The notes beneath the pieces are model-generated. The model saw only the letters and a list, made by a program, of their open reading frames with translations. It had not been told where the DNA came from and made no database searches. This document shows positions 55,784-63,525 of a stretch of 64,000 bases of DNA, one piece after another. The stretch spans positions 62,001-126,000 of the forward strand of contig CAVRKA010000004.1 in NCBI GenBank assembly GCA_963722175.1, in the 5' to 3' direction. This DNA comes from WHSW01 sp963722175 (lineage in GTDB: Bacteria > Actinomycetota > Thermoleophilia > Solirubrobacterales > 70-9). Every line of letters begins with the position of its first letter. Within the stretch, counting starts at the first letter, position 1. The translations under genes and the position numbers were made by a program.

Positions 55784-57040
55784 ATGACCACACTCGCCCC
55801 GAGCACCGACCTCGCCGACCTCGACGTCAGCAACCTCGACCTGTGGAGCGAGGGCCCCCCCTACGAGACGTTCAAGCGCCTGCGCGCAGAGGACCCCCTG
55901 CACTGGAGCGAGCTGGGCGACTTCGAGTGGGAGTCCGGCTTCTGGTCCGTCGTGCGGTTCGAGGACATCGCAGCGGTGGGTCGCGACCACGCGACGTTCT
56001 CCTCGAACCGCAGCATCATCCTCGTCGACAAGCTCGAGCGCGACCCCGACAAGCCGGATCCGATCGACCTGAGCGCGAACATGATGATCACTCAGGACCC
56101 GCCGCGCCACGACCGGCTCAAGGCGCTGGTCCAGCGTGCCTTCACCCCGAAGCGCGCGATCGAGCACACCGAGCGGATGCGCGAGATCATCAACGCGGTC
56201 TACGACCGGGCGCTCGAGGCGCATCCCGACGGTCGCCTCGACCTGGTCCAGGACGTCGGCATCTACGTGCCCGCGATGGTGATCGGCGACATGCTCGGCG
56301 CGCCGCGGGAGGACGCTGACAAGCTCGTCGACTGGACCAACCGGACGACCGCCTTCGAGGATCCGCGCCTGGTCCCGGACCTGGGCGACGTGTGGGTGGC
56401 GCTCGAGGAGCTCATCCCCTACGTCAACGAGATGATCGACGAGCGTGCGGCCAATCCGACCGACGACCTGACCACCGCCTTCATCGAGGCCGAGGTCGAC
56501 GGCGAGCGCCTGTCCCACGAGGAGGTGCTGATGTTCTTCTTCCTGCTCATGGTCGCCGGCAACGACTCGACCCGGGCGGTCTTCACGTCCGGAATGAAGA
56601 GCCTGCTCGACGATCCCGAGCAGATGAGTTTGGTCCGCTCGGGCGACGTGCCGCTGGAGCAGGTGGTCGAGGAATTCGTCCGTTTCCACCCGCCCTTCGC
56701 CTACATGCGCCGGACGGCGACGCGCGACGCCGAGCTCGCGGGCAAGCAGGTGAAGAAGGGTGACAAGCTGGCCCTCTGGTACGTCTCGGGCAACCGTGAC
56801 GAAACCGCGTTCGAGGACGCGGACACGTTCGACGTGCGGCGCAAGCCCAATCAGCACCAAAGCTTCGGCGGTGGCGGGCGCCACTTCTGCCTTGGCGCCG
56901 GGCTCGCGCGGCTGGAGTTGAAGCTCTGGATCGAGGAGACGCTGCGGCGTTTCCCCGAGATCAGCCTCGACGGTGAGACGGAGCGCGTCAGCTCCACTTT
57001 CCTGAACCAGTACCGCTCGATCCCGGTGAAGTTGGGCTGA
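55784..57040 (+). CDS. Cytochrome P450
   Basis: 418 residues, a soluble bacterial class I P450. The haem loop is FGGGGRHFCLGAGLARLEL with Cys369 as the thiolate ligand; the I-helix is LMVAGNDSTRAVFTSG (GxD/ST oxygen-activation motif as GNDST), the K-helix ExxR is in VVEEFVRFHPPFAYMRRTAT (followed by FVRFHPP), and the N-terminal ITQDPPRHDRLKALVQRAFT holds the C-helix region. The wording resembles CYP107/CYP125-like actinobacterial families. No ferredoxin or reductase gene is adjacent, so electrons must come from elsewhere. It lies between DUF2252 and cydA in one tight run. The substrate is unknown. Confidence 0.9.
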   Translation: MTTLAPSTDLADLDVSNLDLWSEGPPYETFKRLRAEDPLHWSELGDFEWESGFWSVVRFEDIAAVGRDHATFSSNRSIILVDKLERDPDKPDPIDLSANMMITQDPPRHDRLKALVQRAFTPKRAIEHTERMREIINAVYDRALEAHPDGRLDLVQDVGIYVPAMVIGDMLGAPREDADKLVDWTNRTTAFEDPRLVPDLGDVWVALEELIPYVNEMIDERAANPTDDLTTAFIEAEVDGERLSHEEVLMFFFLLMVAGNDSTRAVFTSGMKSLLDDPEQMSLVRSGDVPLEQVVEEFVRFHPPFAYMRRTATRDAELAGKQVKKGDKLALWYVSGNRDETAFEDADTFDVRRKPNQHQSFGGGGRHFCLGAGLARLELKLWIEETLRRFPEISLDGETERVSSTFLNQYRSIPVKLG

Positions 57041-57058
57041 GGACCTCCGCGCCCGATA

Positions 57059-57077
57059 CGGTGCCCAGCGGGCACCG
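57059..57077 (+). promoter_or_regulatory. Hairpin abutting the cydA start codon
   Basis: CGGTGCCC (57059-57066) pairs with GGGCACCG (57070-57077) around AGC. The last paired base is the G of the GTG start of cydA, so the hairpin would occlude ribosome access. The whole P450-cydA gap is only 36 bases. It may tune cydA relative to the upstream P450, or terminate some transcripts; it could also be an operator. Confidence 0.4.
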
Positions 57078-58465
57078 TGTTGCAGACGCTCACCACCCTC
57101 GCCGCGTCCTCCGAGCTGCTGCCGGCCCGGAGCCAGATGGCGTTCACGCTCGGCTTCCACATCATCCTCGCCTGCCTCGGCGTCGCCTTCCCGGCGCTGA
57201 TGCTGATCGCCAACTACATCGGCCTAAAGCGCGACGATCCGGTCGCGCTCGGGCTCGCCCGCCGCTGGTCGAAGGTCGCCGCCGTGACCTTCGCAGTAGG
57301 CGCGGTCACCGGCACCGTGCTCTCGTTCGAGTTCGGACTCCTGTGGCCCGAGTTCACGGGCCGCTTCGGCGAGGTCTTCGGGATCCTGTTCGCGATCGAG
57401 GGGATCTTCTTCTTCCTCGAGGCGATCTTCATCGCGATCTACATCTTCGGCTGGGACCGCCTGCGTGGCTGGGCCCACTTCTGGTCCGGCGTCCCGATCG
57501 CGATCTGCGGGATCGGCGGCGCCTACTCGGTGGTCAGCGTCAACGCCTGGATGAACCAGCCGCAGGGGTACACGCTCGACGGAGCCGGCAACGTGACCGA
57601 CATCGATCCGCTCGAGGTGATGTGGACGCCGGCGACGAGCTACGAGGTCACCCACATGATCCTCGCCGCCTACCTGGTGACCGCGTTCCTGGTCGCGTCC
57701 GTCTACGCGGTCGGGATGCTGCGCGGCCGCCGCGACCGCCACCACCGGCTCGGGCTGCTGATCCCGCTGACGGTCGCCTCGATCCTCGCTCCGATCCAGT
57801 TCTTCGTCGGCGACACCGCGGCGCGGGCGATCGCCGAGGACCAGCCGATCAAGTTCGCGGCGATGGAGTGCGTCGACCACACGCACAGCCACGTCACCGA
57901 GTACATCGGCGGGATCTGCACCGAGGACGGGGTCGAGTGGGGGATCCCGATCCCGGACCTCGATTCGTTCCTGGTCGGGTTCAGCGCCGACACCGAAGTG
58001 GTCGGGCTCGACTCCGTGCCGCCCGATGAGCGGCCACCGGCGAACACGCTCCTGCACCTCTCCTTCGACGCGATGGTCGGGATCGGGACCGCGATGATCG
58101 GGCTCGGGATCTGGTTCGGGTTCGTCTGGTGGCGAAAACGGGACATTCCGAAGACGCCGTGGTTCCTGCGGGTCGTGGCCGTCTCGGGCGTCGCCGCGAT
58201 CATCGCCATGGAGGCCGGCTGGATCGTCACCGAGGTGGGCCGCCAGCCGTGGATCGTCCAGGGAGTGATGCGGACCGAGGACGCGGTCACCGGCGCGAGC
58301 GGCGTCTGGATCACGTTCTCGATCGTGCTCGTCCTCTACGCCCTGCTCGGGACCGCGACCGTGCTCATCCTTCGCCGGATGGCGCGGCGGTGGCGCGAGG
58401 ATCCCGATCAGGCGGTCGCGGTTCCGTACGGACCGCCCGCTGAACCGGAGGAGGAGCGACCATGA
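57077..58465 (+). CDS. cydA: Cytochrome bd ubiquinol oxidase subunit I
   Basis: 462 residues from GTG 57077. N-terminal SQMAFTLGFHIILACLGVAF holds the haem b595 histidine, FSFEFGLLWPEFTGRFGEVF-like helix 3 is VLSFEFGLLWPEFTGRFGEV, and FFFLEAIFIAIYIFGWDRLR has the glutamate of the haem pocket; VVSVNAWMNQPQGY is typical. The late EVGRQPWIVQGVMRTEDAVT contains the GRQPW family signature. The Q-loop (after VGDTAARAIAEDQPIKFAAM ECVDHTH) is of the short type. Menaquinol is the likely donor in actinobacteria. The oxidase reduces oxygen with high affinity and without proton pumping; no cydDC assembly genes follow here. Confidence 0.93.
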   Translation: MLQTLTTLAASSELLPARSQMAFTLGFHIILACLGVAFPALMLIANYIGLKRDDPVALGLARRWSKVAAVTFAVGAVTGTVLSFEFGLLWPEFTGRFGEVFGILFAIEGIFFFLEAIFIAIYIFGWDRLRGWAHFWSGVPIAICGIGGAYSVVSVNAWMNQPQGYTLDGAGNVTDIDPLEVMWTPATSYEVTHMILAAYLVTAFLVASVYAVGMLRGRRDRHHRLGLLIPLTVASILAPIQFFVGDTAARAIAEDQPIKFAAMECVDHTHSHVTEYIGGICTEDGVEWGIPIPDLDSFLVGFSADTEVVGLDSVPPDERPPANTLLHLSFDAMVGIGTAMIGLGIWFGFVWWRKRDIPKTPWFLRVVAVSGVAAIIAMEAGWIVTEVGRQPWIVQGVMRTEDAVTGASGVWITFSIVLVLYALLGTATVLILRRMARRWREDPDQAVAVPYGPPAEPEEERP

Positions 58466-59484
58466 GCAAGGCCGACGTCGCCGCCGCGATTCTCTGGATC
58501 GGAGCGACCCTGTACGCCGTCTTCGGCGGCGCCGACTTCGGGGCGGGGTTCTGGACGCTGGTCAGTGGCCACGGCGAGCGCGGCGAGCGGGCCCGGCGGC
58601 TGATCGATACCGCGATCGGCCCCGTCTGGGAGGCCAACCACGTCTGGCTGATCTTCATCCTCGTCGTGCTGTGGACCGCGTTCTCGGTCGCCTTCGAGGC
58701 GGTGATGTCGACCCTGTTCATCCCGCTCTGCCTGGCGGCGCTGGGGATCGTCCTGCGCGGCTCGGGCTTCGCCTTCCACGAGGTCGTCAAGCGGCCGCGG
58801 GAGCGCAGCTTCGCCGAGCACCTCTTCGCGGCGTCCTCCGTGATCACGCCGTTCTTCATGGGCACCGTGGTCGGCGCGATCGCCTCCGGACGGGTACCGC
58901 CCGGCAACGCCGCCGGCGACCCCTGGTCGAGCTGGCTGAACCCCGTGTCGATCCTGGTCGGGGTGCTGTTCGTCGCCACCGGGGCCTACCTGGCCGCGGT
59001 CTTTCTGATCACCGACGCCCGCCACGCCGGCGACGAGGACCTCGAGCGCTACTTCTCCGCCCGCGCGCTCGCCGCCGCCTTGGTCACCGGCGCGATCGCA
59101 ATCGCAGGGATCTTCGTGCTCCAAGCCGACGCCGAGTACGTCTACGACCGGCTCACGGCTGAGGCGCTGCCGCTCGTGATTCTCTCTGCGCTCTGTGGTC
59201 TCGGCGCCATCGCGTGCATCCGGCGCGGCACCCGCGGCGCCCGTCCGCTCGCCGTCGGTGCCGTCGTCGCGGTGATCTGGGGCTGGGGAGTGGCCCAGTT
59301 TCCCTACCTGCTGCCGGAGAGCCTGACGATCTCCGCCGGGGCCGCGGACGGCGACACGCTGACGATGGTGGTCATCGTCTTCGGCGCCGCCGCCCTATTG
59401 GTGCTGCCGGCGATCGGCCTCCTCTACACGCTCACCCAGCGCAGCATGCTCGGGGACCCTGAGGGAGACTCCCCCGATGGCTAG
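58462..59484 (+). CDS. cydB: Cytochrome bd ubiquinol oxidase subunit II
   Basis: 340 residues, ATG overlapping the cydA stop by 4 bases. The family motifs are FGGADFGAGFWTLVSGHGER near the N-terminus, RLIDTAIGPVWEANHVWLIF with the conserved GPVWEANHVW, LCLAALGIVLRGSGFAFHEV, HLFAASSVITPFFMGTVVGA and the late VVAVIWGWGVAQFPYLLPES. Eight or nine helices. It binds no haem and completes the CydAB dimer. Its 3' end overlaps the SDR gene by 8 bases, so that gene may be read on the same transcript. Confidence 0.93.
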   Translation: MSKADVAAAILWIGATLYAVFGGADFGAGFWTLVSGHGERGERARRLIDTAIGPVWEANHVWLIFILVVLWTAFSVAFEAVMSTLFIPLCLAALGIVLRGSGFAFHEVVKRPRERSFAEHLFAASSVITPFFMGTVVGAIASGRVPPGNAAGDPWSSWLNPVSILVGVLFVATGAYLAAVFLITDARHAGDEDLERYFSARALAAALVTGAIAIAGIFVLQADAEYVYDRLTAEALPLVILSALCGLGAIACIRRGTRGARPLAVGAVVAVIWGWGVAQFPYLLPESLTISAGAADGDTLTMVVIVFGAAALLVLPAIGLLYTLTQRSMLGDPEGDSPDG

Positions 59485-60316
59485 CAGGGTGAACCTCGCC
59501 GGGACCGCGGTCGTCACCGGCGCCGGCTCGGGGATCGGGCAGGCCACGGCGCTGAAGCTCGCCGGGCTGGGGGCGACGGTGCACGTCGCGGACATCTCCG
59601 CGGAGGGCGCCGAGGGGACTCGCGAGCGGATCGAAGCGGGCGGCGGCTCGGCGCGCGCCCACACCGTCGACGTCGCGGACGCCGACGCGGTCGAGGCGCT
59701 GGCCGAGGCGGTGTTCGAGGCCGACGGCGGCGTCGACGTGCTGCACAACAACGCCGGGATCGGGCACGCCGGACCGGTCGAGGAGACCCCGCTCGAGGAC
59801 TGGCGGCGGATCGTCGAGATCAACCTGATGGGAGTGATCCACGGCGTGCACTCGTTCGTACCGCGGATGCTGCGCCAGGGGCGCCCCTCGCACATCGTCA
59901 ACACGGCCTCCGGCCTGGGGTTGATTCCGGCGATCGACCTGGCGCCGTACGCGACCACCAAATGGGGGGTCGTGGGCCTCAGCCTTTCACTGAATACCGA
60001 GCTCTCCGGCCGCGGGATCGGGGTCACCGCGCTCTGCCCAGGGATCATCTCCACCGCGATCGTCGGCGCCTCGACGATGAGGGGCGAGATGGCCGGTCGC
60101 CAGCAGGGCACGGTCGACCTGTACGCGACCCGCGGCGTCTCGCCCGACGTCGTCGCCGACGCGGCGGTGACCGCGATCCGCAGGCGGCGCCCGATCCAGC
60201 CGGTGCCCAACTCGCACGTCTACCCGCCCTGGATCCTGCAGCGGATCTCGCCCCGGGCGGGCGCGCTTGGCGCGAAGCTCGCCTACCGGATGATGCGCCG
60301 CCAGATCGACTCCTGA
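59477..60316 (+). CDS. Short-chain dehydrogenase/reductase
   Basis: 279 residues. Cofactor motif GTAVVTGAGSGIGQATALKL (TGAGSGIG), then VLHNNAGIGHAGPVEETPL (NNAG), the active-site serine in HIVNTASGLGLIPAIDLAPY and Tyr/Lys in PYATTKWGVVGLSLSLNTEL, and the lid region VTALCPGIISTAIVG. The classical type of SDR with NAD(P) preference not determined; the C-terminus ends RQIDS. The product is a small alcohol or ketone reductase of unknown specificity. Eight bases overlap with cydB suggest co-transcription with the bd oxidase, though a functional link is not obvious. Confidence 0.87.
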   Translation: MASRVNLAGTAVVTGAGSGIGQATALKLAGLGATVHVADISAEGAEGTRERIEAGGGSARAHTVDVADADAVEALAEAVFEADGGVDVLHNNAGIGHAGPVEETPLEDWRRIVEINLMGVIHGVHSFVPRMLRQGRPSHIVNTASGLGLIPAIDLAPYATTKWGVVGLSLSLNTELSGRGIGVTALCPGIISTAIVGASTMRGEMAGRQQGTVDLYATRGVSPDVVADAAVTAIRRRRPIQPVPNSHVYPPWILQRISPRAGALGAKLAYRMMRRQIDS

Positions 60317-60323
60317 GCGTTCG

Positions 60324-60713
60324 CTAGCCGACCGCCTTGGCCTTGATCGCGTCGAACTCGGCCTGGGTGATCGCGCCCGAGTCGAGCAGCTCCTTGGCCT
60401 TGGCGATCTCGGTCGCGGGGCCACCGGCGGCGTCGCGCACGTAATCGTCAAACGCGGCCTTCTGGGCCTGGGCCTGCTCGATGCTGCGATCCCGCATGCC
60501 GTCGTGCTGGGCGATCAGGTACACGAGCACGCCCAAGAACGGAATCACGATGATGAACACGACCCAGAGCGCCTTGTGCCCGCCGCCGATGTCGTGGCGA
60601 CGGAAGATGTCCATGAAGCAGGTGATCGCGATCCAGATCCACGCGAACCAGGCGAAGAACAGGATCATCGTCCAGAAGACGTCCAGGAACGGGTAGTCGG
60701 CGGCGATCAGCAT
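60324..60713 (-). CDS. PLDc_N and SHOCT domain membrane protein
   Basis: 129 residues. The first half has two membrane helices (FLDVFWTMILFFAWFAWIWI, LWVVFIIVIPFLGVLVYLIA) as in the PLDc_N/phospholipase-D N-terminal-type small proteins common in actinobacteria; the tail is a SHOCT domain (IAKAKELLDSGAITQAEFDAIKAK: short helical oligomerisation motif). SHOCT proteins are usually small membrane or secreted proteins of unknown role. Convergent with the SDR gene (7 bases). The 112 bases to the transketolase pair (60714-60825) hold no gene. Confidence 0.8.
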   Translation of the reverse strand: MLIAADYPFLDVFWTMILFFAWFAWIWIAITCFMDIFRRHDIGGGHKALWVVFIIVIPFLGVLVYLIAQHDGMRDRSIEQAQAQKAAFDDYVRDAAGGPATEIAKAKELLDSGAITQAEFDAIKAKAVG

Positions 60714-60825
60714 CTAGGTCCTTCTCGTGTTGAGCGCGGCCCGTTGCAAGGCGGCGCGGTCGGGGCCGCCGTGCATGGCGACCTGGGGACGATCCTATCC
60801 GTAGGCCGATGCAGGGACGCAGCCG

Positions 60826-61827
60826 CTACGTCCACTCGGGGCCGAACAACGGCGCCCGGGAGACGATCGGCTTCAGCAAAAGCGCCTCGCGCGCTCGGTC
60901 GCCGATCCCGCGGGCGGTGAGCCCGAAGTGCTCCATGCAGGCCTCGCCGGTGCCCGAGAGGCTGAACTCGTCGCCCATGCCGACGGCGAAGATCGGCACC
61001 GGGTGCTGCTCGGCCGCGACCGTGCGCACGGCGTCGGCCAGACCGCCGGCTACGCGGTGCTCCTCCGCGGTCACCGCGACGCCGGTCTTCGACAGCGACT
61101 CGAGGATCGGCGCCGACGCGAGCGGCTTGATGATCGAGACGTTGATCACCTCCGCCTCGACCCCGTCCTCGGACTCGAGCTGGTCGGCGGCCTCGAGCGC
61201 CCGCCACACCATGTGGCCGGTCGCGATCAAGGTGATGTCCTTGCCCCGGCGGAGCACGTCGACGCCGTTGCCGAGCGACTCGGGGATCTCGTCGTAGACC
61301 GCCGGCGTGGCGGGGCGGCCAAAGCGCATGTACATCGGCTCGTCGTTGGCCTCGTAGCTGTCGATCGTCGCCCGGTAGGCCTGGTTGTAGTCGGCGGGGA
61401 CGACGACCTGCATCCGCGGCATCGCCCGCATCAGCGCAATGTCCTCGATCATCGCGTGCGAGGCGCCGTCCTCGCCCAGCGAGACGCCGCCGTGCGAGGC
61501 GCCGATCCGCACCTTGAGCTCGTTGTGGGCGATCCCCAGGCGGACCTGGTCGTAGGCGCGCCCGGAGGCGAAGATCGCGAAGGTCGAGGCGTACGGGACC
61601 TTGCCCGTGGCGGCCAGCCCGCAGGCGATCGACATCATGTTCGCCTCGGCGGCGCCGCAGTTGAAGAAGCGCTCCGGGAACGCCTTGCCGAACTTCATCG
61701 ACTGGGTCGAGACGGCGAGGTCGGCGTCGAGCGCGACCACGTCGTCGTGGGCCTCGCCGAGGTTGAGCAGCGCGTCGCCGTAGGCGGCCCGGGTCGCGGT
61801 CGGCTCGGTCTTGGCTTCCACCGGCAT
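60826..61827 (-). CDS. Transketolase, C-terminal (pyrimidine-binding and tail) subunit
   Basis: 333 residues. It starts ATRAAYGDALLNLGEAHDDV, the usual beginning of the pyrimidine-binding domain; the Glu that activates thiamine diphosphate lies in FFNCGAAEANMMSIACGLAA; IGASHGGVSLGEDGASHAMI and FGRPATPAVYDEIPES follow, and the third domain begins near ITLIATGHMVWRALEAADQL. Split transketolases of this type act on sugar phosphates or, in some actinobacteria, on other aldehydes. It begins 3 bases after the stop of the N-terminal subunit gene, giving a two-gene unit. Confidence 0.9.
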   Translation of the reverse strand: MPVEAKTEPTATRAAYGDALLNLGEAHDDVVALDADLAVSTQSMKFGKAFPERFFNCGAAEANMMSIACGLAATGKVPYASTFAIFASGRAYDQVRLGIAHNELKVRIGASHGGVSLGEDGASHAMIEDIALMRAMPRMQVVVPADYNQAYRATIDSYEANDEPMYMRFGRPATPAVYDEIPESLGNGVDVLRRGKDITLIATGHMVWRALEAADQLESEDGVEAEVINVSIIKPLASAPILESLSKTGVAVTAEEHRVAGGLADAVRTVAAEQHPVPIFAVGMGDEFSLSGTGEACMEHFGLTARGIGDRAREALLLKPIVSRAPLFGPEWT

Positions 61828-61830
61828 CGC

Positions 61831-62757
61831 CTAGTCGTCCCGGTCCTCGGCCGCCTGGAGGGCCTTCGTCTGCTGCTCGATCCGCGCCTCCAGCTCCTCC
61901 AGCGCCTCGGCGGCAAACTCGGGGCTCACCGCCGCCTTGCCGTGGAAGCCGAAGCGGCCCTCCATCGCCGAGACGCCCTTGCCCTTGGTCGTCTGGCAGA
62001 CGATCGCCGCCGGCCGGTCGATCACGCGGGCGCGCTCCAGCGCCTCGACCACGGCGGTCATGTCGTGGCCGTCGATCTCGACCGCGTCCCAGCCGAAGGC
62101 CTCGAACTTGGCGCGCACGTCGCCGGTGTCCATGACCTCCTCGGTGGTGCCGTCGGTCTGCAGGTGGTTGTAGTCGACGATCGCGGTCAAGTTGGTGACC
62201 CCGAAGTGCGGTACCGCGGTCGCCGCCTCCCAGGTCTGGCCCTCCTGGCAGTCGCCGTCGGAGAGCAGGCCGAACACGTGCGCCGTCTCGGAGAGCCCGT
62301 CGAGGCGCAGCGCCAGCGCGATGCCCAGGCACATCGAGAGGCCCTGGCCGAGCGAGCCGGTCGAGACCTCCACCCCCGGGGTCCGGTTCATGTCGGGATG
62401 GCCCTGGAGGTGAGCGCCGATCTGGCGGAGCCCCATCAGGTCCTCACGCGGGAAGTAGCCGGTGTGGGCGAGCGCCGCGTACTGGATCGGCGCCGCGTGG
62501 CCCTTGCAGAGCACGAAGCGGTCGCGCTCGGGCCACTCCGGGTTCTCGGGATCGTGGCGCAGGACCCGGTAGTACAGGGCCGCAACGACGTCCGCGGACG
62601 AGAGGGAGGAGTCGAGGTGCCCGGACTTCGCGACCGCGAGCATCGAGACGCAGTCCATCCGCAGCACCGTCGCCCAGCGCTCGAGCTCCGCGATCGTCGG
62701 CTTGCTGTCGGCCTGCGCCGGAGGCTTCGGATCGGGGACCGGCCTCAGGTGGGTCAC
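61831..62757 (-). CDS. Transketolase, N-terminal (pyrophosphate-binding) subunit
   Basis: 308 residues from GTG 62757. The ThDP/Mg site is FGLLSDGDCQEGQTWEAATA ... TAIVDYNHLQTDGTTEEVMD (GDGxxxEGxxxE and N motif); RFVLCKGHAAPIQYAALAHT and VEVSTGSLGQGLSMCLGIAL are family phrases. GTG 62757 is favoured over ATG 62781 because TAACCT (62770-62765) lies 7 bases upstream of it on the minus strand with TTGACA (62791-62786) behind; ATG 62781 would put the -10 inside the gene. The two transketolase halves together make one active enzyme. Confidence 0.9.
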   Translation of the reverse strand: MTHLRPVPDPKPPAQADSKPTIAELERWATVLRMDCVSMLAVAKSGHLDSSLSSADVVAALYYRVLRHDPENPEWPERDRFVLCKGHAAPIQYAALAHTGYFPREDLMGLRQIGAHLQGHPDMNRTPGVEVSTGSLGQGLSMCLGIALALRLDGLSETAHVFGLLSDGDCQEGQTWEAATAVPHFGVTNLTAIVDYNHLQTDGTTEEVMDTGDVRAKFEAFGWDAVEIDGHDMTAVVEALERARVIDRPAAIVCQTTKGKGVSAMEGRFGFHGKAAVSPEFAAEALEELEARIEQQTKALQAAEDRDD

Positions 62758-62764
62758 GTGCGCG

Positions 62765-62791
62765 AGGTTAGCCGAAGACACTGGCTGTCAA
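62765..62791 (-). promoter_or_regulatory. Promoter of the split transketolase genes
   Basis: Minus-strand TTGACA (62791-62786) and TAACCT (62770-62765) with a 15-base spacer, short but within tolerance, and 7 bases from the -10 to the GTG start. This supports leaderless initiation and the shorter protein. Confidence 0.5.
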
Positions 62792-62848
62792 GTTATGCGG
62801 GCGGGCGGACGCCAACCGCGTCCCGGATCGCCGGAAAATGCAGGGTTG

Positions 62849-63490
62849 ATGAGGGCGAAGACGATCTCGATCGGAGTGCTGGCGACGCTGGCGGTCGTCG
62901 TGGCCGGCTGCGGCGACGACGAGCCGCAGGCCGCGCCGACGGTCACGGTCGCGATTCCGTCGACCACCTCGACGACCGAGTCCTCGACGACCGAGGCACC
63001 CCCGCCGGTCGGCGAGCCCTCGGGCCCGGCCGAGACGGCGACCGAGGACCCGCGCGAGAACGAGCTCGAGCGCGACGCCGAGCGCACGGCGCGGGCGTAC
63101 GTCGAGGCGCTCGACGCCCGCGACGGCGAGGCGGCCTGCGCCCTGCTCGTCCCCGGAGCGCTCGACGAGGTCGAGCTGCCCGAGCCCGGAGGGGACTGCG
63201 CCTCCTCGCTCGAGGCGTCGATCGGCTACCGCGACCCGCGCGGGCTGCCGGTCTGGGAGGGGGCGACGCTGCCCAGCGTCCGGATCACCGAGCTCGACGG
63301 CGACTCGGCGACGGTCGTCGCGACGGTCGTCACCAGGTTCGCCGACCGCGAGGAGGCCTCGGTCGAGGACGACCTCATCTACCTCACCCGCGCCGGCGGA
63401 CGCTGGCTCGTGGCGAAGCCGAGCTCGACCCTTTACCGTGCGGTCGGCATCGCGGACGTCCCCCCGACGGTGCTCTCCCCTCCGGGCTGA
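62849..63490 (+). CDS. Hypothetical lipoprotein
   Basis: 213 residues from ATG 62849. Signal and lipobox: ISIGVLATLAVVVAGCGDDE, Cys at residue 20 or so. After it comes a Thr/Ser/Pro/Glu-rich tether (about residues 25-70), then a compact folded domain with ARAYVEALDARDGEAACALL, a cysteine pair (ACALLV and GDCASS) and closing strands VRITELDGDSATVVATVVTR and DLIYLTRAGGRWLVAKPSST. That domain resembles the NTF2-like lipoproteins found in actinobacteria. It is surface-anchored with unknown ligand. It stands divergent from the transketolase pair across 91 bases and 35 bases ahead of the ABC ATPase. Confidence 0.72.
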   Translation: MRAKTISIGVLATLAVVVAGCGDDEPQAAPTVTVAIPSTTSTTESSTTEAPPPVGEPSGPAETATEDPRENELERDAERTARAYVEALDARDGEAACALLVPGALDEVELPEPGGDCASSLEASIGYRDPRGLPVWEGATLPSVRITELDGDSATVVATVVTRFADREEASVEDDLIYLTRAGGRWLVAKPSSTLYRAVGIADVPPTVLSPPG

Positions 63491-63525
63491 CTCGGCCGCC
63501 CACCCACCGACCGAAAGGACCAGCG

